Shown here: positions 8,427 through 17,392 of the stretch, in pieces
Position numbering within the stretch: the first letter of the stretch is position 1
Layout of the letters: every line of letters begins with the position of its first letter
Assembly (NCBI RefSeq): GCF_003269295.1
Contig: NZ_QLTT01000004.1
Span: 496,001-560,000, forward strand
DNA length: 64,000 nucleotides
Direction: 5' to 3'
Origin: Lentzea atacamensis
GTDB taxonomy: Bacteria > Actinomycetota > Actinomycetes > Mycobacteriales > Pseudonocardiaceae
Notes under the pieces: model-generated
The model's database searches: none
The model's input: only the letters and a program-made list of their open reading frames with translations
Told to the model about the DNA's origin: nothing
Position numbers and translations under genes: made by a program

Positions 8427-9122
8427 TCAGACCGCGGCCGGCGCAGCTGCCGGCGTTTCCTCGCGGGCGCGACCGCCCACGCCGCGCACGAGCAGGTAGC
8501 CGATCATCCAGAACTCTCCCACGGTCGCGGGGAGGGCGAGCGCGTCGACGAAGGCGTCCGCGCCGGGGACGAGGTAGCGCACGAACGCGTTGAGCACGTA
8601 GGCGACGCCGCCGGCGATGAGCACCCAGCCGAGCGCGCGCGGCATCCATCCGGACCGGAGCACGCACCAGCCCATCGGGATCAGCCACAGGCCGAAGAAC
8701 AACGCCCCGACGCCCCACAGGTTCGCGCTGATCAGGTAGAGCAGCTGGACGGTGGCGGCCGCGTCGCCCGCCGGCGTCTGCGCGACCTGGAGCGCGGTGC
8801 CGAGCATCGCCGCGCTGGCGAGAATCGCGACCGCGTTGACGAGGCCGAAGGCGGCGATGCCGGCGGCGGCGAACGAGTCCGCGGTGCGGAACAGCCGGTA
8901 GAACCACACGGCGGCGAGCGCCTGCGTGAGGACGACGAGCAGTTCGAACGCGACATCGGCACGGGCGAGCGTCTTGTGCTCGACGAGGTTGGCGAGCGTC
9001 GCGGCGGGGTCGTTCGCCACGAAGAGCTGTGACCGGATGAGCAGGAAACCGAGGGCGCCGGCGAAGGCCAGGCCGAGGTAGAGCAGGCCTGTCGTGCGGG
9101 CGGTGCGGACAAGCGCGTGCAT
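8427..9122 (-). CDS. DUF4386 membrane protein
   Basis: A 231-residue integral membrane protein matching the DUF4386 family. Seen: six to seven hydrophobic helices (for example TGLLYLGLAFAGALGFLLI, AGIAAFGLVNAVAILASAAM, ANLWGVGALFFGLWLIPMGW), the typical first helix after an RTARTTGLLYL start, and the family-type GWMPRALGWVLIAGGVAYVLN segment. The biochemical role is unknown. It is divergent from a TetR regulator at 9217, and three phased palindromes fill the space between the two start codons, so it is very likely that regulator's main target. A strong terminator follows. Confidence 0.85.
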   Translation of the reverse strand: MHALVRTARTTGLLYLGLAFAGALGFLLIRSQLFVANDPAATLANLVEHKTLARADVAFELLVVLTQALAAVWFYRLFRTADSFAAAGIAAFGLVNAVAILASAAMLGTALQVAQTPAGDAAATVQLLYLISANLWGVGALFFGLWLIPMGWCVLRSGWMPRALGWVLIAGGVAYVLNAFVRYLVPGADAFVDALALPATVGEFWMIGYLLVRGVGGRAREETPAAAPAAV

Positions 9123-9144
9123 CTTGGCTCCTTCGAGGGCCGAA

Positions 9145-9192
9145 CCTTACGACGTAAGGCACCTTACGTCGTAAGGTAACTTACGATGTAAG
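9145..9192. promoter_or_regulatory. triple TetR-type operator
   Basis: Three near-identical palindromes lie head to tail: CCTTACGACGTAAGG (9145-9159), ACCTTACGTCGTAAGGT (9161-9177) and CTTACGATGTAAG (9180-9192). Their centres (9152, 9169, 9186) are exactly 17 bp apart. The core is CTTACGNNGTAAG with one base variable. They lie between the DUF4386 gene and the TetR gene, so one array can repress both. Confidence 0.88.
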
Positions 9193-9216
9193 GTGGGGGC
9201 AAGAGTGAGGAGACAG

Positions 9217-9900
9217 GTGACAGCCAAGGCATCACGGACGCCGCTCAGCCGCGAGCGAGTGCTGGCGGCGGCCGTCGCCCTGGTGGACTCCGAAGGAATC
9301 CAGGCGCTGACGATGCGCCGCCTCGCGGCCGACCTCGGGGTCGAGGCGATGTCGCTCTACTACCACCTGCCCGCCAAGGAAGCCCTGCTCGACGGCGTCG
9401 TCGAGACGGTGCTCGCGGAGATCGACGCCGCGACCGCCGGCTCCCCGGCGAACGGCGACGACTGGCGTGCGCGAATTCGGCGGCAGTTCCTCGCGGCGCG
9501 CCAGGTCATGCTGCGCCATCCGTGGATGCCGGGGCTGCTGAGCACGCGCCGGACGATTCCGCCGCGCGTGTTCGCGTACTACGACGGCATTCTGGGCGTC
9601 ATGATCGACGCCGGGTTCTCGTACCGGCTCGCGCACCGCGCGCTGCACGCGTTCGGCAGCATGCCGCTCGGGTTCGTGCAGGAGATCTTCAGCCCCGGAG
9701 CGGCCGACGGCGGGGCGGAGGACGGCGCCTCAGAGGCGGAGCTTGCCGCGCTCGCGCAGCAGATGCCGCATCTCGCGGCCATGATGGCGGCCGAGATGCA
9801 CGACAGCGCCGATCCCACGCTGGGGTGGTGCGACGGCCAGGTCGAGTTCGAGTTCACCCTCGACCTGCTCCTCGACGGGCTCGAACGCCTCCGCGCCTGA
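9217..9900 (+). CDS. TetR/AcrR-family regulator
   Basis: A 227-residue repressor. Seen: an N-terminal TetR helix-turn-helix (LSRERVLAAAVALVDSEGIQ, ALTMRRLAADLGVEAMSLYY and HLPAKEALLDGVV) and a C-terminal ligand domain of the TetR_C type (RAALHAFGSMPLGF-like segment around 140-160 and a final FEFTLDLLLDGLERL). GTG 9217 is preceded by GAGGAGA with good spacing; longer GTG starts at 9193 and 9205 would run into the operators. It probably represses itself and the divergent DUF4386 gene through the three palindromes at 9145-9192. The ligand is unknown. Confidence 0.9.
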   Translation: MTAKASRTPLSRERVLAAAVALVDSEGIQALTMRRLAADLGVEAMSLYYHLPAKEALLDGVVETVLAEIDAATAGSPANGDDWRARIRRQFLAARQVMLRHPWMPGLLSTRRTIPPRVFAYYDGILGVMIDAGFSYRLAHRALHAFGSMPLGFVQEIFSPGAADGGAEDGASEAELAALAQQMPHLAAMMAAEMHDSADPTLGWCDGQVEFEFTLDLLLDGLERLRA

Positions 9901-10051
9901 AGCGTTCAGGGCACTGCCGGTCCGTCCCGGAGCACGCCTCGCACCTGGTCCAGCGAGACCGTGTCCGGGTCGAACTCCGCCAGCCTCCGCGTTCGGGTCC
10001 TTCTCGCTCACCGCCGCGTTGTACGGGTCGGTCGCCGTGGACACCGCGACG

Positions 10052-10180
10052 ATGTTCGTCTGGGGCTGCACGGCGGGGCGGCACATGAAGGCGAGCGTGC
10101 TCATGTCGGTCCTCAGCGGACTCGTCAACCTGCTGATCGGTGGTGTCGTCATCGTGGTCAAGGTGGTCGGCGGTCACTGA
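10052..10180 (+). CDS. possible 42-residue membrane peptide
   Basis: A short frame starting MFVWGCTAGRHMKASVLMSV and ending with a hydrophobic stretch (LSGLVNLLIGGVVIVVKVV) before GGH. The hydrophobicity continues upstream in frame (FGSFSLTAALYGSVAVDTAT), so it may be the tail of a degraded membrane protein instead. There is no ribosome binding site before ATG 10052. I list it only because a 20-residue membrane segment is otherwise unexplained. Confidence 0.25.
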   Translation: MFVWGCTAGRHMKASVLMSVLSGLVNLLIGGVVIVVKVVGGH

Positions 10181-10201
10181 GGGTGCGTCACCCGTGTGCG
10201 T

Positions 10202-10229
10202 GCGGGCGAGAGGGTGTCCTCTCGCCCGC
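10202..10229. terminator. intrinsic terminator hairpin
   Basis: GCGGGCGAGAG (10202-10212) pairs with CTCTCGCCCGC (10219-10229) around a 6-nt loop, 12 bp past the stop of the minus-strand GH127 gene. Confidence 0.83.
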
Positions 10230-10241
10230 TGTCCACTGTGG

Positions 10242-12545
10242 TCAGTTGGCGATCAGGCGCCAGCGGTTGTCCGCGCTGCCGTTGTCGGAGTCCTGCACGA
10301 CCTGCGCGCCCGCGGCGGTGGAGCCGTTGAGGATGCCGAGCAGCTTGCCGCTGTTGGCGTTGCGGATCTTGTAGGTGCCGTCGCCGTTGGCGATCAGGGT
10401 CCACCTGTGGTCGGCGGTGCCGTTGTCGGACCATTGCAGCACGCGGGCGTTGTCGGCGGTGGACATGTTCTCCACGCCGAGCACCTTGCCGCTGTTGGCG
10501 TTGCGGAACCTCACGTCGGAGCCGTCGGTGATCAGCTGCCAGTTGTGGTCGGCTGTGCCGCTGTCGTGCCACTGCACGGCGAGGCCGCCGTCCGCGGTGG
10601 ACATGTTCTGGATGCCCAGCACCAGGCCGGTGCCGGCGTTGACGAGCCGGTGGGTCGTGCCGCCGCTGGTGGTGCTCCAGTAGACGGTGTAGTTGAAGCC
10701 GTGCGCGTCGTGGAAGGGGCCGAGGTTCACCTGCGTGCCGTTCGCCTTCGCGGTGAACGCGAGTGACGAGGTGCTGGTGCGGGTGACGGAGTTGACGTCC
10801 AGCGAGGGCAACGCCGGCAGGGTGGTGTTGCCGTAGTTGCCCGCCAGCACGGCCGGGCCGTAGGTCAGCGCCACGACGTTGGCGTTGTCGTTGGAGGGCT
10901 GGACGATCACGCGCATCGGGAGGCGCAGGGTCACCACGTCGCCGGACGTCCACGACCGCGTCAGGGAGGCGTAGGTGCCGGGGGTGGTGGTCACGTTCTG
11001 CGCGACGCCGTTGACGCTGATGACCGCGCCCGAGGTCCAGGCGGGGATGCGGAACCGCATCGTCCAGCTTCCGCCCGCGTTGCCGGTGACGGTCAGCGTC
11101 GTGGTGTCGCTCGCCGGGTAGGTCGTGGTCTGGGTGACCGTGATGTTGCGGGACGACCACGTCAGCACCGAGGGCGCGTACAGGTTCACGGTGAGCGTGG
11201 TGCCGTTGAAGAAGTAGATGGAGTCGGCGAGCTTCGTGTTGGTTTCCAGGCCGGTGCCCTGGCAGCACCAGAACGTGCCGTAGTCCGTGCTCCAGTTGCC
11301 GCCGCCCCACGCCGGGCCGGTGTTGCCGCGGCGGTGGCCGGGGTTGAGGCCGGTGAAGTAGCAGATGTGGCCGTGCGGGTCGGCCGGGTTCTGCTGGCCG
11401 ATCAGGTGGTTGATCAGGGCGCGCTCGTAGTAGTCGAAGTAGGCCGCCCTGCCGGGGTCGGTCAGCCACAGCTCGCGGGTCAGCCTGAGCATGTTGTAGG
11501 TGTTGCAGGCTTCGCACGCGTCGGTGTTGAGGTAGGCCGCGATGGCGTTGGGCGCGCGGAAGTGCTCGGCCTGGCTGTTGCCGCCGATGACGTAGGTGTG
11601 GGCGCCGACGGTGATGTTCCAGGCGTTGAGGGCGATGTCGCGGTAGTGGGTGGTGCCGGTCGCCTTGTACTCGCGGGCGGCGCCGATCCACTTCGGCACC
11701 TGGGTGTTGGCGTGCAGGCCGTTCAGCCGGTCCTGGTTGGCGGCGAGCGGGTCGAACACCGCGGCGTGGTCGAACCGCTGGGCCGCCGTCAGCCAGCGGG
11801 AGTCGCCCGTCTGCTGGTACAGGTCGGCGAGCACCGCGTTCATGCCGCCGAACTCCGTGCCCAGAACCCTCTGCATCACGCTGTAGGACAGGCGGGCCGT
11901 GCGCCGGTCCACCCATCCGGCGAGGCGCAGCAACACGTCCCGCGCCTGGTTGTTGCCCAGGTAGCGCCACGCGTCCAGCAGCCCGGCGAGGGTCTTGTGC
12001 AGGGAGTAGTACGACACGGACTTGGGTGAACCGGCTTCCATCGCGTCGAAGTCCGACTCCGGAAAGCCCGACAGGTAACCGGTGTTGAACCCGGCCGCCG
12101 CGTTGTTCGCCTGGCACTTGGCCAGCTCGGCCACCATGCGGTTCGCCTTGTCACGGCACGTCGTGTCGCCCAGGACCGCCCACGCCTGCGCCCAGGCCGT
12201 GAGGAAGTGCCCCTGGCTGTGCGTGCGGAACGGGAAGTCCGGCGCCTCCCAGCCGCCCAGCGGTGCGGCGCCGTTGGTGGACAGGCGATGGTTGGCGCGG
12301 AAGTTGTAGAGCAGCCGATCGACGTCGACGAACCGCAGGTAGGACAGCGTTCTGTTCTGGTTGTCCAGCCACCGGCCCTGCGTCAGCCGGACCTCGGACA
12401 GGTCGAACGCGTAGGCCGACACCCCCGCGTCGCCGCGTGCGGGGGGCACCGTGGCCGCCTGCGCCGAACCTGCCGCCAGCGACGGCGCGACGGCCGCCAC
12501 ACCCGCGGCTTGGAAGAGCCTGCGTCGACTCAACGATGAGGACAT
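10242..12545 (-). CDS. secreted GH127 beta-L-arabinofuranosidase-like enzyme with ricin-type lectin domain
   Basis: A 767-residue exported glycoside hydrolase. Seen: a Tat signal peptide (SLSRRRLFQAAGVAAVAPSL, cleavage near GSAQA), a GH127/DUF1680 alpha/alpha barrel (about 40-600) with the metal-thiol residues expected for this family (DACEACNTYNM and TFWCCQGTGLE; Glu and three Cys), then a C-terminal ricin-type beta-trefoil of three repeats (GTADHNW, GTADHRW, GSADNRW). GH127 enzymes release beta-L-arabinofuranose from plant glycans. ATG 12545 follows GGAG at 7-nt spacing; an extension to 12599 would place extra residues before the twin-Arg. LacI-type boxes lie upstream. Confidence 0.9.
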   Translation of the reverse strand: MSSSLSRRRLFQAAGVAAVAPSLAAGSAQAATVPPARGDAGVSAYAFDLSEVRLTQGRWLDNQNRTLSYLRFVDVDRLLYNFRANHRLSTNGAAPLGGWEAPDFPFRTHSQGHFLTAWAQAWAVLGDTTCRDKANRMVAELAKCQANNAAAGFNTGYLSGFPESDFDAMEAGSPKSVSYYSLHKTLAGLLDAWRYLGNNQARDVLLRLAGWVDRRTARLSYSVMQRVLGTEFGGMNAVLADLYQQTGDSRWLTAAQRFDHAAVFDPLAANQDRLNGLHANTQVPKWIGAAREYKATGTTHYRDIALNAWNITVGAHTYVIGGNSQAEHFRAPNAIAAYLNTDACEACNTYNMLRLTRELWLTDPGRAAYFDYYERALINHLIGQQNPADPHGHICYFTGLNPGHRRGNTGPAWGGGNWSTDYGTFWCCQGTGLETNTKLADSIYFFNGTTLTVNLYAPSVLTWSSRNITVTQTTTYPASDTTTLTVTGNAGGSWTMRFRIPAWTSGAVISVNGVAQNVTTTPGTYASLTRSWTSGDVVTLRLPMRVIVQPSNDNANVVALTYGPAVLAGNYGNTTLPALPSLDVNSVTRTSTSSLAFTAKANGTQVNLGPFHDAHGFNYTVYWSTTSGGTTHRLVNAGTGLVLGIQNMSTADGGLAVQWHDSGTADHNWQLITDGSDVRFRNANSGKVLGVENMSTADNARVLQWSDNGTADHRWTLIANGDGTYKIRNANSGKLLGILNGSTAAGAQVVQDSDNGSADNRWRLIAN

Positions 12546-12795
12546 GAGGATGCTCCAGTTGCTCGGCGAAACGGTGCGGTTCAGTGAGGTGTTGCGCATC
12601 CGGAGGAGGTGGGGGCGTGACTTCGCCCTCGGCGCCGGGAATCTGGGCAGAGCCGGGATGACCGCATCGAGACCCCTGACGTCGTCGTTGACGGACGGTC
12701 CGGGGGATGGCCCGGGCAGTCCGGGGCGGGTTCCGCGTGGTGGCGGCCCTGCGACGGAATGTAGTCACGTCTCCGCAAGGCGGTCAACGCCCTAT

Positions 12796-12807
12796 GTTAG
12801 CGCTAAC
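12796..12807. promoter_or_regulatory. LacI-family operator
   Basis: Perfect 12-bp palindrome GTTAGCGCTAAC with the central CG step typical of LacI/GalR sites. It lies about 250 bp before the GH127 start codon, in a divergent promoter region. Confidence 0.75.
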
Positions 12808-12892
12808 GGCACTGTGAAAAGTTGAGCGGAAGTCGGATTGCTGTTCGGAGTGGGTTTTGCGCGGGTGGCGGTGCCGCATGAGAACAATACTT

Positions 12893-12904
12893 GTTAACGC
12901 TAAC
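12893..12904. promoter_or_regulatory. second LacI-family operator
   Basis: GTTAACGCTAAC differs by one base per half-site from the perfect box at 12796, keeping the TTA-N-CG-N-TAA core. It lies 116 bp before the ATP-grasp start. Two sites 97 bp centre to centre would allow looping by a tetrameric repressor. Confidence 0.68.
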
Positions 12905-13019
12905 ATAACCACTCGCGTGCGCCGATCCGACCGTGGCACCAGTCACGAGCGTGCCCTGGCAGCTCCGCGGTTCGGGAGTCTTGACTCCAGTGGATCGGCG
13001 AGAAGCGCGGGGGGCACTG

Positions 13020-14267
13020 ATGAGAACGAAGATCGTTGCGCTGCAGTCGAAGCAGCCGTTCACCGTCGCGCCGGCCGTGGCGTTTCCTTCCGGGGAGTTC
13101 GACGTCGTCGTGCTGACCGACGGCCCGGCGGACGCGGTGCTGCGTGAGGACGTCACCGGTCCCGCGCCCGAGATCACCGTGCTGGACAGGGGGAAGTGGC
13201 TGGAGCACCTCCTCGGGTTCGAGGGGCCGGTCGAGGTCGTGACGAACGACGAGTACTGCCTGGCGGAGTGCGCGCGGCTGCGGGCGGAACTGGGCCTCGC
13301 GGCCCGGCATCCCGAACAGCCGGCCGCGTATCGGGACAAGGTCTTGATGAAACGACTGCTCGCGGCCGGTGGCGTGCGGGTGCCGCGGTTTCACGCATTC
13401 GAACCCGTTGTCACCACGCAGGCGGCCGAGGTGCTGGTCGAGGAGATCGGGCTGCCCGCGGTCGCGAAACCGCGGCAGGAGGCCAACTCGCGCGGCATCA
13501 CGATCCTGCGCACCCCGCAGGACGTGCACGACTGGCTGGCCGCGCACGACGGTGAGACCGGGTGGCAGGCCGACGAGTTCGTCGACGGCACCCTGCACCA
13601 CGTCAACGCGGTCGTGCGGGACGGTGAGATCACCCCGGTGCTGGTGGGCCGGTACCTGGGGCCGCTGCTAGGACTCGACGCCGGGCGCATCCTCGGCGGT
13701 GTCACCGAACAGGAGTCGCCGTTCACCGCTGCCGCGCACGAGCTGAACGAGCGTGTCGTGCGCGCGTTGGGCAGCCGGGGGAGTTTCGTCGTGCACACCG
13801 AGTTCGCCGTGAACCCGGACGGTGAGCTGGTGGTGCTGGAGGTCGCCGGCCGGGCACCGGGCGCGCTGGTGCCGGAGCTGGCACGGCTGCACGCCGGGGT
13901 GAACCTGGAGGTCGTGAGCCTCAGGATGCAGGCGGGATCGCCGGTGCCGGAGCCGGTTCAGCAGGACCTTCAAGCAGCTTGGCTGTGGCCGCCGGTCATG
14001 CCGGGCAAGAGGTTTCACGAACCGGGCCCTGATCTGAGCGGTCTTACAAGTGAGCACGAGGTCCACGTCCGCAAAGCCGGCCGGGAGGGAAACCAGGGCG
14101 AGAGCGGGGTGATCGGCGCGTCGGTGCTGCTGTGGCACCGGGATCCGGCACAACTCGCCGAGGACGTTGCACGCGCTTGTGAGCTGACCTGGTTCGCTCA
14201 GGACGGAGCACGATCACCCCTGAACGGCCTACTGCGTTCGCCTGTAAGGGGTAGCGCAGCCCGCTAA
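13020..14267 (+). CDS. ATP-grasp domain protein
   Basis: A 415-residue ATP-grasp enzyme, the group that forms peptide-like or carboxylate-amine bonds through acyl phosphates. Seen: an N-terminal pre-ATP-grasp domain, AYRDKVLMKRLLAAGGVRVP at about 110-130, the ATP-binding strand VAKPRQEANSRGITIL, DEFVDGTLHHVNAVV, and the metal-binding HTEFAVNPDGELVVLEVAGR. ATG 13020 follows GGGGGGC. A non-homologous in-frame extension reaches 12933. The partner substrates are unknown; related actinomycete proteins often make dipeptides or modify amino acids, but the neighbours give no clue. Confidence 0.83.
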   Translation: MRTKIVALQSKQPFTVAPAVAFPSGEFDVVVLTDGPADAVLREDVTGPAPEITVLDRGKWLEHLLGFEGPVEVVTNDEYCLAECARLRAELGLAARHPEQPAAYRDKVLMKRLLAAGGVRVPRFHAFEPVVTTQAAEVLVEEIGLPAVAKPRQEANSRGITILRTPQDVHDWLAAHDGETGWQADEFVDGTLHHVNAVVRDGEITPVLVGRYLGPLLGLDAGRILGGVTEQESPFTAAAHELNERVVRALGSRGSFVVHTEFAVNPDGELVVLEVAGRAPGALVPELARLHAGVNLEVVSLRMQAGSPVPEPVQQDLQAAWLWPPVMPGKRFHEPGPDLSGLTSEHEVHVRKAGREGNQGESGVIGASVLLWHRDPAQLAEDVARACELTWFAQDGARSPLNGLLRSPVRGSAAR

Positions 14268-14311
14268 CCTCGCAGTGTACGAGCAGTTCCGCGAGGAGGG
14301 GTGCGAAGATC

Positions 14312-15172
14312 GTGGACCACTGGAAGGGCCTGGTAGCCCGTGCTCTCGCGCTGGGCGCGGCGGTGGCTCTGTTGCTGGCTCTGTCCGAAGTGGACACCTC
14401 CGCCTCGCCCGGCTGCCCGTCCGTCGGAAAGGCCTGGGCAGCGCCCGGTCCGTTCGCGGTGGCCGAGACGCCGAGCGGGGCCGGGCACACGCTCTTCCAC
14501 CCGGCCCGGCTCGGGGGCTGCCGCACGCATCCAGTCTTGTTGTGGGGCAACGGCAGCGGGTCCACGCCGGAGACGTACGCCGGGCTTCTGCGGCATCTCG
14601 CCTCCCACGGCTTCATCGTGGTCGCCGCCGACACGGGCGCCGCCGGGTCCGGCAGGGAGATGCTCGCCGGGCTGGACCACGTCACCGCCGAGCACCACCG
14701 GCCCGGCGGCGTCTTCCGCGGCAGGGTCGCTCTCGACCGGGTCGGCGGCACCGGCCACTCCCAGGGCGGTGCCGGCGCCATCGTCACGGGCGCCGATCCC
14801 AGGGTGGACACCGTCGTGCCGATCCAGCCAGGGCCGTTCGGCGACCACCGGCTGCTGCACGGGCCGGCGTTCTACCTGGCCGGTCAGCTGGACCTGGTCG
14901 TATCGCCACTGCTGCTGGTTCACCCGCGGTACCGGGAGACGAGCCACGTGCCGGCCGTCTACGGGGAGCTCGCGGGAGCCGGTCACACCGAGCCCACCGG
15001 GCACGGCGGCGGCTACCGGGGGCCCGTCACCGCGTGGTTCCGGTTCCACCTGCTCGGCGACGAACAGGCTCGCGGTGTGTTTTTCGGGCCGGACTGCACC
15101 TCTTGTGCCGCACCGGAATGGTCCCGGTTCGAACGCAACGCCAGGGCGCAGGCCGTGCCGGGCGTTCGGTGA
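14312..15172 (+). CDS. secreted alpha/beta hydrolase
   Basis: A 286-residue exported hydrolase. Seen: an N-terminal signal sequence (GLVARALALGAAVALLLALS), the GNGSGSTPETYAGLLRHLAS oxyanion region, nucleophile elbow GTGHSQGGAG, and a late HTEPTGHGGGYRGP His. Four Cys in the mature chain (PGCPS, GGCRT, PDCTSCAAP) suggest two disulfides. The fold resembles dienelactone-hydrolase/PET-hydrolase/chlorophyllase-like proteins; an ester substrate is likely but unassigned. GTG 14312 follows GGAGGGG at slightly long spacing. It stands alone between the ATP-grasp gene and a convergent DUF3592 gene. Confidence 0.82.
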   Translation: MDHWKGLVARALALGAAVALLLALSEVDTSASPGCPSVGKAWAAPGPFAVAETPSGAGHTLFHPARLGGCRTHPVLLWGNGSGSTPETYAGLLRHLASHGFIVVAADTGAAGSGREMLAGLDHVTAEHHRPGGVFRGRVALDRVGGTGHSQGGAGAIVTGADPRVDTVVPIQPGPFGDHRLLHGPAFYLAGQLDLVVSPLLLVHPRYRETSHVPAVYGELAGAGHTEPTGHGGGYRGPVTAWFRFHLLGDEQARGVFFGPDCTSCAAPEWSRFERNARAQAVPGVR

Positions 15173-15173
15173 G

Positions 15174-15590
15174 TCACCCGGATCGCGGTTTGGGTGCCCA
15201 CGCGATGAGGTTCGCGAAGAACGCGCCGAGGATCACGAAGCCCAGCATGCCGCCGGCCACCCAGTGCGCCTGGTCGTTGTCGGCCAGGGCGGCCTCGACG
15301 ACCCGGCCGTTCTCCAGGTCGTAGCGGACGGTCACGCGGTCACCGGGGTGCCTGGCCGGTCCGTTCTCCGACAGGACCGTCACCTGCTTGGTGCCGTCCG
15401 GGAGCGGATACTCGACCTTGACCGAGATGCTCTTCCCCGAGCGCAGCCGTTCCTGCACGGTGCCCTCGGTGCTGGCCCAGGACCTCTGCTCGGTCGACGA
15501 GCGGATCACGAGCACCAGCCCGGCGATCGCGCCCGCCAGCACGATCGCGGCCACGACCCGGCCTGTCTGCGACTTCAGCGACTTCGCCAC
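15174..15590 (-). CDS. DUF3592 membrane protein
   Basis: A small membrane protein of about 138 residues. Seen: a first membrane helix (RVVAAIVLAGAIAGLVLVI), an exposed beta-rich middle (WASTEGTVQERLRSGKSISV, VTVRYDLENGRVVEA) and a second helix (GGMLGFVILGAFFANLIAW). This matches the DUF3592 layout. The start is one of two adjacent GTG codons (15593 or 15590) after GGGAGG; an upstream GTG at about 15608 is also possible. Its stop is 1 bp from the stop of the secreted hydrolase. Function is unknown. Confidence 0.78.
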   Translation of the reverse strand: MAKSLKSQTGRVVAAIVLAGAIAGLVLVIRSSTEQRSWASTEGTVQERLRSGKSISVKVEYPLPDGTKQVTVLSENGPARHPGDRVTVRYDLENGRVVEAALADNDQAHWVAGGMLGFVILGAFFANLIAWAPKPRSG

Positions 15591-15734
15591 CACGCCTCCC
15601 TCGCCCACGACATCGCTGCACAGGTGCCGAACGTGACATGTGCCGATCGGCACCCTTCGGGGCATTACTTCTGACGTCCGAAGTGGCCGGTGGTGACTTC
15701 GGGGCACGGTGGCCGCGTTCATAGCGTCGGTGGC

Positions 15735-16292
15735 GTGACGGACAACAAGGTCTTCTTGCCGAGGTTCGGTGCGGTGTGCGGGGGTGTGCTCGCCCTGTCG
15801 ATCGGGGTGCCGGGGGCCGTCGAGGCGTTCACCGGGGAGACGGCGGCGACCAGTCTGGTGATCGGGCTGGGGACGGCGTTCGGGGCGCCGGCGGTGGTGG
15901 CGTTGCACGGGCATCAGGCGCACGCGTCGGGGAGGTTCGGGGCGTTCGCGTTCGCGGCGAACATGCTCGGGCTGGGGCTGTTCACCGGGGTGGCGTTCGC
16001 GTTGAACCTGGTGCTCTTCTTCCAGGAGCCGGGACAGGTGGCGGCGGTGACGCAGGCGGTGCTGAAGGGGGCGTCGCTGGCGTTCGTGCTCGGCACCGTG
16101 CTGTTCGGGGTGTCGATGGTGCGGGCGAAGGTGTTTCCCGCGGTGCCGGCCTGGGGCTACGGGATCAGCTTCACGGTGCTGGGCGTGTTCGCGGCGCTGC
16201 CGGACACGCCTTGGTCCGCGCTGGCGCATGTCGTCTGCGCGGTGGTGCTGGTGTGGCTCGCAAAGTCCGTATGGCCAACGGCACTAGCCTGA
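15735..16292 (+). CDS. integral membrane protein
   Basis: A 185-residue membrane protein with six hydrophobic helices (for example [73 protein letters not shown]). I do not recognise the family. GTG 15735 (MTDNKVFLP) has no clear ribosome binding site and may be leaderless. It ends 5 bp before the histidine kinase start, so the three genes 15735-18012 are probably one operon and it may be a sensor or transport partner. Confidence 0.75.
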   Translation: MTDNKVFLPRFGAVCGGVLALSIGVPGAVEAFTGETAATSLVIGLGTAFGAPAVVALHGHQAHASGRFGAFAFAANMLGLGLFTGVAFALNLVLFFQEPGQVAAVTQAVLKGASLAFVLGTVLFGVSMVRAKVFPAVPAWGYGISFTVLGVFAALPDTPWSALAHVVCAVVLVWLAKSVWPTALA

Positions 16293-16297
16293 GCGGC

Positions 16298-17392
16298 ATG
16301 CACACGTCGCGACCGGCGCCCTGGGTCTCGCCCGTGCTGTGTGCCGCGGTGCTGGCCGCGGGGGTGTACGCCGCGGTCCTCGGGCTGGGCACCACCAGAC
16401 TGCCGCTGCTCGTCGGCGGGCTCATGGTGCTCGTGGCAGTCGACGTGGCCGAGTTCCGCCGTTACCCGGTCCGCACGCCGAAGCCCGTGGCGGCGGCGTT
16501 GCTGGGGCTGCGGGCCGCGCTGTACGTCGGACTGGCCCATGTGGACGGTTCGGGGATGGCACGGGTGCTGCTGGTGCTCGTGCCGTTCACGGCGTACTTC
16601 GCGTTCGGGCAGACCGTCGCGATCGGGCTGGCCGCGGTGTGCCTGGCGGTGGCGGTGGCGAGCACGCCGGACTGGTACGCCCACGTGGAGCGGGTGTCGG
16701 ACCTGGTGATGCTCACCGTCGGGCTGGTGCTCGCCATCGCGATGGCCGCGGTGGCGGTGCGCGAGCGGGACGGGCGCATCCGGTTGCAGGAGTCGCACCG
16801 CACAGTGGCCGAGCTGTCGGCGGCGGCGGAGCGGGCGAGGGTGGCCAGGGATCTGCACGACGACCTCGGCCACCACCTGACCGCGATCGTGGTGCTGCTG
16901 GAGAAGGCGGCCGCGTTCCACGACCGCGAACCCGGCACCGCGAAGGACGCTGTCCTCGACGCCGAGCGGTCGGCGCGGCGGGCGCTGGGCGAGGTGCGCG
17001 AGTCGGTGCGGTCGCTGCGGTCGTTCCACCTGCTCGCCGCTCTCGACGAACTCGTTGCGGGCCAAGGAGACGTCACCCTCACGGTCAGCGGCTCACCCGA
17101 CGGCCACGACACCAGCGCCTTGCACGCGCTGTACCGGGCCGCGCAGGAGGGCATCACCAACTCGCGGAGGCACGCCGCCGCCACGCGCATCGCGGTCGCC
17201 GTCGACCTCGGCGCCGAGCGGGCCCGGCTGACCGTGGCCGACGACGGGCGCGGCATGGGCGCGGCGGTGGAGGGGTTCGGGTTGCTCGGGATGCGGGAGC
17301 GGGTCGCGCTGGCAGGTGGGCGGGTCGACCTCGCCAGCACGTCGTCCGGCACGAGGCTGACCGTCACGATTCCCGCGGCGAGGACCGCGTGA
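16298..17392 (+). CDS. NarL-type sensor histidine kinase
   Basis: A 364-residue membrane histidine kinase of the HisKA_3 class. Seen: five to six N-terminal membrane helices (1-150), a coiled linker ([19 protein letters not shown]), the phosphoacceptor motif [20 protein letters not shown] with His in DLHDD, and a HATPase_c domain ([15 protein letters not shown]-box, VADDGRGMG and [17 protein letters not shown]-boxes). It phosphorylates the response regulator whose GTG start overlaps its stop. No extracytoplasmic sensor domain is present, so the signal is probably membrane-borne. Confidence 0.92.
   Translation: MHTSRPAPWVSPVLCAAVLAAGVYAAVLGLGTTRLPLLVGGLMVLVAVDVAEFRRYPVRTPKPVAAALLGLRAALYVGLAHVDGSGMARVLLVLVPFTAYFAFGQTVAIGLAAVCLAVAVASTPDWYAHVERVSDLVMLTVGLVLAIAMAAVAVRERDGRIRLQESHRTVAELSAAAERARVARDLHDDLGHHLTAIVVLLEKAAAFHDREPGTAKDAVLDAERSARRALGEVRESVRSLRSFHLLAALDELVAGQGDVTLTVSGSPDGHDTSALHALYRAAQEGITNSRRHAAATRIAVAVDLGAERARLTVADDGRGMGAAVEGFGLLGMRERVALAGGRVDLASTSSGTRLTVTIPAARTA

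Larger units (their letters stand above)
9901..10241. other. 341-bp intergenic region
   Basis: Holds a terminator at 10202-10229 and one doubtful small plus-strand reading frame at 10052-10180. Nothing else recognisable. Confidence 0.5.
12546..13019. other. 474-bp divergent promoter region
   Basis: Separates the GH127 gene (minus) from the ATP-grasp gene (plus). It contains two LacI-type operators (12796-12807 and 12893-12904) 97 bp apart. No gene is supported inside it. Confidence 0.6.
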
